Shown: one piece after another, positions 31,776 through 38,410 of the stretch | Layout of the letters: the number at the start of each line of letters is the position of its first letter | How positions within the stretch are numbered: position 1 is the stretch's first letter | Origin: Acidimicrobiia bacterium | Lineage (GTDB): Bacteria; Actinomycetota; Acidimicrobiia; Spongiisociales; ZC4RG35 | NCBI GenBank assembly: GCA_013812505.1 | Contig: JACCTH010000036.1 | Span: forward strand, 1-39,956 | DNA: 39,956 bases | Reading direction: 5' to 3' | Made by a program: the position numbers and the translations under genes | Notes under the pieces: generated by a model | Told to the model about the DNA's origin: nothing | Database searches by the model: none | What the model saw: the letters and a program-made list of their open reading frames with translations, nothing else

Positions 31776-33308
31776 CTAGGACTCCGAAGGCGCCCCGCCC
31801 TCGGCGCTGCGGCGACCCACGAAATCGTCCAACTCCTGACGAATCCAGTCATCGAGGGGCGGAGGCTCGAAGTCGGCGAGGACCTGCTTCCACACGGCGT
31901 TCGCACGCTGAGCGGCAGTGAGCGAGCCCGCCTCCTCCCACTGGCCAAAATTTTGCCTTCCGAATACCACTGGCTCATAAAAGGCCTTCTCGTATCGCTC
32001 CAGGGTGTGCTCGATGCCGAAAAAGTGTCCGCCGGGCTGAATGGTTGCGATAGCTTCAATCGCCATCTCCTCAGGCGATGAGTCGAGTGGCGAGAAAAGC
32101 TCGGCGAACATCTGTGCCATTTCCACGTCGAGGATGAATTTCTCATAGGAAGCCGAAAGCCCCGACTCGAGCCAACCAGCCGTGTGAAGAATGAAGTTCG
32201 CCCCTCCGAGGGCTGCTCCCATCATGTTCATCATCGTCTCGTAACCCGCCTGGGCGTCGGGGGTGTTGGAAGTGCACACTCCGGAGGAACGCCAGGGAAG
32301 GCCGATGTATCTTGCGAGTTGACCGCTCGCAAAGGCCGCCTTGACCGCTTCGGGCGTGCCGAAGGCTGGCGCCCCCGATCGCATGTCGACGTTCGACGTG
32401 AAAGCGCCGTACACCACCGGTGCCCCTGGCCGAGTGATCTGGCTGAGGGTGATCCCCGCCAACGCCTCGGCATGTTGTAAGACCAACGCACCCGCCAGGG
32501 AAACCGGGGCCATGGCTCCCGCCAAGGTGAAGGGAGTCACGATCGCCAATTGGTTCATCTCCGCAAACTGAATCAAGCCGAGCGCCATCGGAATGTCGAG
32601 CTGTCGAGGCGAGTTCGTGTTGATCACCGTGTAGCAGTAGTGATGCGCAACGAACTCGTCTTCAGTCAAGCCAAGACCGATGCGCAACATCTCGAAAGCA
32701 TCGGTGACCTGACCCTTGCCGCGGGAATAGATGAAAGGCACCTTGTCGGCAAGAGTCAGATATGACCTCGTCGTTTCTAGATGCCGCAGGTGAACCGGGA
32801 CATCCTGTGGCTCGACTTGTTGGCTGGTGACGTGAATGACGTCAAAGGATTGCGACAAGCGAAGCAAGTCACAAAAGTCCTCCAGGGTTCCGGCGCGGCG
32901 GCCCCGATCGAGGTCGATGGCATGGGGCGGGCCCCCGACAGGAGCCAACACCACACTCCGGCCTCCGACAGTCACATTGCGCTCAGGATTGCGGGCGACG
33001 AGTTCGAACTGCCGGGGAGCCGATGCGATTGCTTGGCCGACCAGCTCGGGATCGATCCGGACCATGAAGTCTTCATCGACTGAGGCGCCGGCCTCGGCGA
33101 AACGACGGCGTCCATCCTCGAGCAGGACTTTCATGCCGTTGTCCGCCAACACCCGTAGAGCCGCCTGGTGGATTCCGGCGACTTCGTCCTCGCTCAGAAC
33201 CTCGAGCGGCTGAAAAGGATTGCTCAGTCGTCGGTACCGGGGTTCGATGCGCGAGCCGCTGGTTCGTCGATCCCGTCGTGGGCGCCTGCGAGGCCCGCTT
33301 TGTTCCAT
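31776..33308 (-). CDS. MttB-superfamily corrinoid methyltransferase 2 (non-pyrrolysine)
   Basis: 510 residues, the same length as MttB homologue 1 and clearly related: PFQPLEVLSEDEVAGIHQAA, FELVARNPERNVTVGGRSVV, FTSNVDMRSGAPAFGTPEAV, NFILHTAGWLESGLSASYEK, HFFGIEHTLERYEKAFYEP. No in-frame UAG, so it does not use pyrrolysine. It should transfer a methyl group from a quaternary or tertiary amine to a corrinoid protein; the only corrinoid protein visible is that at 23531, about 8 kb away. It heads the operon with the Opp-type importer and shares a 22-bp intergenic region with the divergent dehydrogenase gene. TAGAGT stands six bases before its ATG. Confidence 0.9.
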   Translation of the reverse strand: MEQSGPRRRPRRDRRTSGSRIEPRYRRLSNPFQPLEVLSEDEVAGIHQAALRVLADNGMKVLLEDGRRRFAEAGASVDEDFMVRIDPELVGQAIASAPRQFELVARNPERNVTVGGRSVVLAPVGGPPHAIDLDRGRRAGTLEDFCDLLRLSQSFDVIHVTSQQVEPQDVPVHLRHLETTRSYLTLADKVPFIYSRGKGQVTDAFEMLRIGLGLTEDEFVAHHYCYTVINTNSPRQLDIPMALGLIQFAEMNQLAIVTPFTLAGAMAPVSLAGALVLQHAEALAGITLSQITRPGAPVVYGAFTSNVDMRSGAPAFGTPEAVKAAFASGQLARYIGLPWRSSGVCTSNTPDAQAGYETMMNMMGAALGGANFILHTAGWLESGLSASYEKFILDVEMAQMFAELFSPLDSSPEEMAIEAIATIQPGGHFFGIEHTLERYEKAFYEPVVFGRQNFGQWEEAGSLTAAQRANAVWKQVLADFEPPPLDDWIRQELDDFVGRRSAEGGAPSES

Positions 33309-33330
33309 GGCTGGACTCTACGATCGAGCT
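33309..33330. promoter_or_regulatory. 22-bp bidirectional promoter with overlapping -10 boxes (MttB2 and FAD-GcvT dehydrogenase)
   Basis: Minus strand: TAGAGT at 33320-33315, six bases, ATG 33308. Plus strand: TACGAT at 33319-33324, six bases, ATG 33331. The two hexamers share bases 33319-33320. Neither gene has a Shine-Dalgarno. Both transcripts are predicted to be leaderless and to start from one melted region. Confidence 0.6.
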
Positions 33331-35769
33331 ATGGCTCTAACGGCGAACGTGGTCGTGATCGGAGGGGGAATCATCGGTTCGAGCGTCGCCTATCACCTAG
33401 CCGATATGGGGGTCGACGGGATCGTGGTCGTCGACAAGGGCAGTCTGACCGACAACGACGGTTCCACCTCCCACGCGCCGGGCGGACTTCGCACGCTGAC
33501 GGTGTCGAAATTCTTCACCAAGCTGGGGATCGCCTCCCGCCAGCTCTACGACCGGCTGCCGCTTGCCATCCCCGGACAAGAACAGTTCTTTCGAACGGGC
33601 CTCCTCCAGGTGGCTTCGACCGCCGAACGCCTCGCCAGTTACAAACGCATCCAGGAGGTCGGGCTCAGCCTGGATGTACCTTCCGAGCTGCTCTCACCCG
33701 ACGAGACCGCCGAGCTGGTGCCCCTTCTCGACCCAGCCCTGATTATCGGCGGGATGCTTTCGCCGACCTCGGGGGTCATCAAGACGAGTCTCGTGGCGAC
33801 ATCGATGCAGCAGGTCGCGGCCAGCACCGGGCGCGCCGTTTTCTACGAGAACACCGAGGTCACCGACGTCCTCGTCGAGCGAGGGCGGGTCCGGGGGGTG
33901 ACTACCTCGAATGCTGAATTGGGCCGGATCGATTGTGGCCAGGTCGTCCTTTGCAACAACATCTGGGCGCCCGTGCTCGCATCACGAGTGGGGATCAACA
34001 TGCCTCTTTTCCCCGGTGAGCACCAATACATCTTCACCACGTCCGTGCCGGCCCTCGCCGATCGCGCCGACCGCGAAGTCACGATGCCCCTATCCACCCT
34101 CGATGACATTTCGGTCTACTTCCGCCAGCATCACGATCGGCTCGGCATCGGCAGCTACCACCACGAAGCCCGCCTCGTCGATCCCCAGACGTTGCCACAA
34201 CGAGCACAGCTTCCGTTTACGCCGCGAGACTTCGACGAGGCCTGGGATCTCATGCGCAAACATCTACCTGACCTCGACGAGGTCGAAGTGGACACCGGCT
34301 TCAACGGCATGTTCTCCTTCACTGCCGACCACTACCCGATCATGGGCGAATCGCCGATCAAGGGTCTCTGGTCGGCGGTTGGGGCCTGGTTGTCATACGG
34401 CTCGGAGGTAGGAAAAGTCATCGCTCGCTGGATGACCGAAGGCGACCCGGGGATGGACGTAACCGTCGCCGACATCAACCGTTTCCATGAGCACCAGTCC
34501 AACAAGGCGTTCCTGTCACGGCAAAGCAAGTACTACTACGAGATCGGCTTTGACATCCTCCACCCCAACGAAGTCGCCTCTTCCGTGCGCAATCTGCGGC
34601 TCGCCCCTTACCACGACCGCACCGAGGCCCTCGGCGCTCAATTCATCCCGCTAGCCGGGTATGAGACTCCCTATTACTACGAGTCGAACGCTCCCCTGGT
34701 GGACGATTTCTCCGAGAGGATCCCCCACCGGCACGGCTTCGACGCTACCGCCTGGTCGCCGATCATCGGGGCCGAGCACCTCGCCTTGCGCGAAGGGGTT
34801 GGCTTGGTTGATTGGTCGGCTGCGATTGGACCGGTCGAGGTCCGGGGTGAGGAAAGCCTCGCCTATCTCCAATACCTGTGCACGAACGACATCGACATCC
34901 CGGTCGGAAATGTCACCTACACCCTCATCCTTACGCCGCGCGGGACGGTGAAACGCGATGTCACCATCGCTCGACTCGCCGCGGATCGCTTCTGGCTGCT
35001 TACGGGCAAGTCCAACCTTCCCGCCGAGCTCAGCTACTACCGATCTTTCGCTTCCGGATCTGTCGCGATAGTCGACCGTTCCGAAGAATTCGCTTCTGTT
35101 GGTCTTTGGGGGCCGAGAGCGCGAGCTGTCCTCGAAACGGTCACGGACGCCGACCTGTCAAACGATGCGTTCCCGTGGTACTCCGTGCGAGATATCGGAG
35201 TAGGGATGGCACCGGCAACGGCGGTTCGCATCTCCTACGTCGGCGAGCTCGGCTGGGAGATCTACGTCCCGGCCAGCTTCGGCCGCCATCTGTGGGACAC
35301 GTTGTGGGAGGCGGGTCGGGACCAGGGGATGGCCCCGGTGGGGATGGCCGCCTTGTTCTCGCTCCGCATCGAGAAGGGCTACCGGCTCATCGGCAGCGAC
35401 CTCACCCCCGAGATCACCCCCCGCCAAGCCGGCATGTCATGGCTGCTGAAGAAGGGGCCGGAATTCCTCGGACATGACGGCGCTGCTTCAAGTCAAGGCG
35501 GGAATCGCCTGATCACCCTCCGATTCGAAGACCCCGCCGCGCTGATGCACTCCTGGACCCCCGTGTATCACGATGATGAGGTGGTGGGCTGGCTGGCTAG
35601 CGGCGAGTACGGCTATTCGGTCGGGGCCTTTCTTGCCCACGCTTTCGTATCCCCCGAACTGACCGCTCTCGGGACCAAGTTGCGCGTGCGTTACACGGGA
35701 CAGTTCTTCGATGGCGAAGTCGTCAAAGGTCCGGTCTGGGACCCCACCAACGAGCGGCTGAAAGCCTAG
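33331..35769 (+). CDS. FAD-dependent dehydrogenase with C-terminal GcvT domain (dimethylglycine/sarcosine dehydrogenase-like)
   Basis: 812 residues. It removes an N-methyl group oxidatively and passes it to THF as methylene-THF. The FAD-binding glycine motif GGGIIGSSVAYHL is at residues 11-23. His48 in GSTSHAPGG matches the site of covalent FAD attachment in dimethylglycine dehydrogenase. The middle FAO_M domain starts near LRLAPYHDRTEALGAQF. The GcvT-like THF domain covers about residues 480-800: LREGVGLVDWSAAIGPVEVR, YTLILTPRGTVKRDVTIARL, ISYVGELGWEIYV, GMAALFSLRIEKGYRLIGSD. ATG 33331 is chosen because similarity starts there and a longer frame runs into MttB2. The stop shares the palindrome CTAG with the stop of the convergent VOC gene. 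Confidence 0.92.
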   Translation: MALTANVVVIGGGIIGSSVAYHLADMGVDGIVVVDKGSLTDNDGSTSHAPGGLRTLTVSKFFTKLGIASRQLYDRLPLAIPGQEQFFRTGLLQVASTAERLASYKRIQEVGLSLDVPSELLSPDETAELVPLLDPALIIGGMLSPTSGVIKTSLVATSMQQVAASTGRAVFYENTEVTDVLVERGRVRGVTTSNAELGRIDCGQVVLCNNIWAPVLASRVGINMPLFPGEHQYIFTTSVPALADRADREVTMPLSTLDDISVYFRQHHDRLGIGSYHHEARLVDPQTLPQRAQLPFTPRDFDEAWDLMRKHLPDLDEVEVDTGFNGMFSFTADHYPIMGESPIKGLWSAVGAWLSYGSEVGKVIARWMTEGDPGMDVTVADINRFHEHQSNKAFLSRQSKYYYEIGFDILHPNEVASSVRNLRLAPYHDRTEALGAQFIPLAGYETPYYYESNAPLVDDFSERIPHRHGFDATAWSPIIGAEHLALREGVGLVDWSAAIGPVEVRGEESLAYLQYLCTNDIDIPVGNVTYTLILTPRGTVKRDVTIARLAADRFWLLTGKSNLPAELSYYRSFASGSVAIVDRSEEFASVGLWGPRARAVLETVTDADLSNDAFPWYSVRDIGVGMAPATAVRISYVGELGWEIYVPASFGRHLWDTLWEAGRDQGMAPVGMAALFSLRIEKGYRLIGSDLTPEITPRQAGMSWLLKKGPEFLGHDGAASSQGGNRLITLRFEDPAALMHSWTPVYHDDEVVGWLASGEYGYSVGAFLAHAFVSPELTALGTKLRVRYTGQFFDGEVVKGPVWDPTNERLKA

Positions 35770-36140
35770 GAGACGTCCTCGGAGCTCATCGGGCTCATCA
35801 GTTGGAAGTAATTGTCGTCGGGATCGGAGAACGTGGCGATGAGGCCCGTGTCGTCCGACTCGTCCGGGTTGTAGGGGTCGCGAACCACCACCGCCCCCGC
35901 GGCCTTGAATCGCTCGAAATCGCCCTTGACATCGGCGCTCTCGATGTTCCAGATGATTCTTCCCGGGTGGCTGTTCTTTCCGGTCACTTGGTCGTGGGGT
36001 CCGACTGTCACCCACCCATTGCCGATCGCCCAGCCGGTGTACCCGTCCTGGTCCCAGCCCGGCTCACCGAAGAGCTTGGTGTAGTAGTCCGCTAGACGCT
36101 TCGGATTGTCCGAGCCTATAAGAATGCTGTTTAGGTTCAT
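35766..36140 (-). CDS. VOC (glyoxalase/bleomycin-resistance fold) protein
   Basis: 124 residues with the paired beta-alpha-beta-beta-beta modules: MNLNSILIGSDNPKRLADYY, TKLFGEPGW, then VTVGPHDQV, and WNIESADVKGDFERFKAAGA, then LIATFSDPDDNYFQLMSP at the end. Members are metal-dependent lyases, isomerases or binding proteins; the substrate cannot be predicted. TAGGCT (36152-36147 on the minus strand) stands six bases before the ATG, indicating a leaderless mRNA. It overlaps the dehydrogenase 3' end by 4 bp. Confidence 0.85.
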   Translation of the reverse strand: MNLNSILIGSDNPKRLADYYTKLFGEPGWDQDGYTGWAIGNGWVTVGPHDQVTGKNSHPGRIIWNIESADVKGDFERFKAAGAVVVRDPYNPDESDDTGLIATFSDPDDNYFQLMSPMSSEDVS

Positions 36141-36146
36141 GAATCG

Positions 36147-36152
36147 AGCCTA
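36147..36152 (-). promoter_or_regulatory. Candidate -10 box of a leaderless promoter for the VOC gene
   Basis: TAGGCT on the minus strand, then CGATTC, then ATG 36140: again exactly six bases and no Shine-Dalgarno. Confidence 0.55.
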
Positions 36153-36183
36153 GAGGCTTTCTCAACCTGGATAACCGGACCTG

Positions 36184-37388
36184 ATGGCAGATACAACCCT
36201 GCTGTGGAATGCGCGCATCGTCGACGGAAGTGGCGCGCGCGAAGGCATGGCTATCTCGATCGACGGGGCGCGCATTGTGAGGGTGGAACACATAGTCACC
36301 GACGAGGTTCCGCCCGGAGCAATTGATGTCGTGGGAAAAAGCGTGCTTCCTGGATTGATCGACGTGCACAACCATTTCATGTCCGGTCTCGATCGCAGCC
36401 CTGGTTTTGGGCCCCCGAAAGCCAAGCAAGGTGACATTCCACGGCCCCGCGCGCTCGGTCACTACGTCTTGGCGGCCTCTGCCAATGCGATCCTCAGAAG
36501 CGGCTTTACCTCGATCCGCGATGTCGGCTGTTACGACGACGAGTCACTCGTCGCAGGCCAGGCGATCAGCCTCGGGGTTGTTCCCGGACCCCGCATCTTC
36601 TCGTGCGGCCGCATCATTTCGGCCACCGCTCCTGGCGGAACGATCTTTGGCTCGATGTATCGAGAAGCGGACGGTCCCTGGGACATGCGCAAGGCAGTGC
36701 GCGAGCAGATTCGTCGCGGTGCCCACTTCATCAAGTTCATGGCTACCGGTGCTCGATCGGTTGTGGCCGAGGACCCCGAGCCTCCGCAAATGACTCTCCT
36801 CGAGATGGAAGCGATTGTCGATGAGGCGCATCGCATGGGTGTTCGCGTAGCGGCGCATGCCGAAGGATTAGCCGGAACTCGCTGGGCGCTCGAGGCGGGT
36901 GCCGACGCGATTGAACATGGCCTCGCCTTGCATCGCGATCCCAGCCTGCTCGATCTCATGGCCGAACGCGGAACGGTCCTCGTGCCACTCTCACCACGTT
37001 CCATGATCTCGCCGAGCGCTTTGTCGACGACTTCCCGCAAGTGCTGGTCGACCAGGCGAAACGACAGCTCGAGGAGGCCTATTTGACCGTATCCATGGCA
37101 AGAAGCGCAGGGGTCACGATCGCGGTCGGCTACGACAGCGGACCACCGGGGACGTCAGCGCAAGAGATGATCAGGCTCTCGCACGCCGGGATGAGCACAA
37201 TCGAAACGATTGGTGCCGCTACGATTGGAGCTGCGGCCGCCCTTGGTCGCGACGACCTCGGTTCGATCAAGAGGGGCTCCTTGGCAGACATCGTGATCGT
37301 CGCCAGCTATCCCGATCAGGATCTCGCTTCATTGCTCAAGCCGGAAATGATCAATCTGGTCATCAAGAACGGCGAGCTCATCACCTGA
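36184..37388 (+). pseudogene. Amidohydrolase (imidazolonepropionase-like) interrupted by one frameshift
   Basis: Two frames join to a protein of about 401 residues. The first (36184 to about 36986) has the metal motif LPGLIDVHNHFMSG, Lys in FIKFMATGA, His in RVAAHAEGLAGT and His in AIEHGLALHR. The second (about 36987-37388) continues TLTTFHDLAERFVDDFPQVL, then TIAVGYDSGPPGTSA with the catalytic Asp, and the C-terminal LGSIKRGSLADIVIVASYP. The frame changes at GTG-CC-ACT (36982-36989), where one base is missing; all active-site residues survive. It is either a recent mutation or an assembly error. The family hydrolyses cyclic amides or Xaa-Pro dipeptides. It may degrade the backbone of an imported amine conjugate (inference). 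Confidence 0.75.
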
Positions 37389-37833
37389 GCTCCGGGGAGG
37401 CGGCGAGCCGAAGAAGTTCCTCGACGTCCTCCCAGACGGCTCTCGGTCTTGGAAGGCCGGCCGCGGCTAGGTATCGGTTGGTCGCTTTGCGCCCGTTGAC
37501 CAGCAGGCGGACGTAGCTCCCTAGCCCGCCGACCCCCATGCCCGGCGTGAACCTACGCGGTCGAAAGATCCATTGTTCGCCCTTGGCGATGAGTAAGCCG
37601 CTGATCAGACAGCTCCGCAAACTCCACAACTGCTGATCGTGGCGGTGAAACAGAATCGAAGCCGCGCCCGGAACCACTGGAAAGGGGTCATCAATAAGCA
37701 AGACTCGCCGCTCCGAGTCGAGTCGGGGAGAGCAGCGAACTGAGACCGGGGTACCGGCCGGGCCCAATCCCGATAGCACCCCCGAGTCGAACCGGGCAGC
37801 CTCTCGACGCACCTCACGCCACGTCGAGCGCAT
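37381..37833 (-). CDS. Hypothetical protein, possibly pyridoxamine-oxidase-like fold
   Basis: 150 residues. No firm family. VSVRCSPRLDSERRVLLIDD, then PVVPGAASILFHRHDQQLWS and IFRPRRFTPGMGVGGLGSYV are the main features; the beta-rich pattern and the neighbour suggest a small FMN/F420-binding split barrel, but this is weak. It overlaps the 5' neighbour by 20 bp and the convergent amidohydrolase by 8 bp. Confidence 0.55.
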   Translation of the reverse strand: MRSTWREVRREAARFDSGVLSGLGPAGTPVSVRCSPRLDSERRVLLIDDPFPVVPGAASILFHRHDQQLWSLRSCLISGLLIAKGEQWIFRPRRFTPGMGVGGLGSYVRLLVNGRKATNRYLAAAGLPRPRAVWEDVEELLRLAASPELR

Positions 37834-38335
37834 CCCACTCCCTCGGGTTGCCGCGGCCCCACGAAATCCTTCGCGGGGTAACCATGACTAGCAGTCGGAA
37901 AAAGTACCAATCCATCAATGCGCGCGCTACGGGGTTGGAGGCGTAGATCCCGACCGCCGGTTGCCGGCGCAGCAAGGCGAGCGCGTCGCGGTCGAGTGCC
38001 GCGCGGACGTCGGCGTCGTCGATTTGGGAGAGCGAAGTGAACAAGGTGTCAGATACCTCGGCCGATCCTTCGATAAGGACTGAGAGGGGATCGGTCAATC
38101 CGCTTCCGGTTGGTTCCGAGAAAAGCAGACTCACGTCCGGCCGGCGACGGATGTTGTAGGCCTTCTGCGGTAGCCCGATCGATGTCGCGATGACGATCCT
38201 GCCCGACTTCCATTCGATCGACGGCAACACCGGCCAGGTCTGGGGCGAACCCTTCGCCGAGACGGTGGTGAGCTCGGCGGTCAAGAAGCTGGCCATCGTC
38301 GAGCGGACGTCCGCCGGGAGACGTTCTGCGTCCAT
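37814..38335 (-). CDS. Pyridoxamine 5'-phosphate oxidase-family protein (split-barrel, FMN or F420)
   Basis: 173 residues. The split-barrel start AELTTVSAKGSPQTWPVLPS, then GRIVIATSIGLPQKAYNIRR and PDVSLLFSEPTGSGLTDPLS with VLIEGSAEV give the usual PPOX/F420 reductase order. The C-terminus (ALMDWYFFRLLVMVTPRRIS with WGRGNP) is also common in this family. Redox substrate unknown. It is probably co-transcribed with the overlapping downstream gene and is divergent from the second FAD-GcvT dehydrogenase, 75 bp away. Confidence 0.8.
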   Translation of the reverse strand: MDAERLPADVRSTMASFLTAELTTVSAKGSPQTWPVLPSIEWKSGRIVIATSIGLPQKAYNIRRRPDVSLLFSEPTGSGLTDPLSVLIEGSAEVSDTLFTSLSQIDDADVRAALDRDALALLRRQPAVGIYASNPVARALMDWYFFRLLVMVTPRRISWGRGNPREWDALDVA

Positions 38336-38410
38336 GATCTCGATCTTGAGGGCACCTCGTTACGACACCGTTACGGCTTCGGGCCCGACTGAAGATGCGA
38401 CAATCCCCCC

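Noticed and set aside
33302-33318. GTTCC half-site at the MttB2 start as a third copy of the paired operator
   Set aside because: The match comes mainly from the ATGGAAC start shared by both MttB genes; the second half-site and the 18-bp partner are missing.
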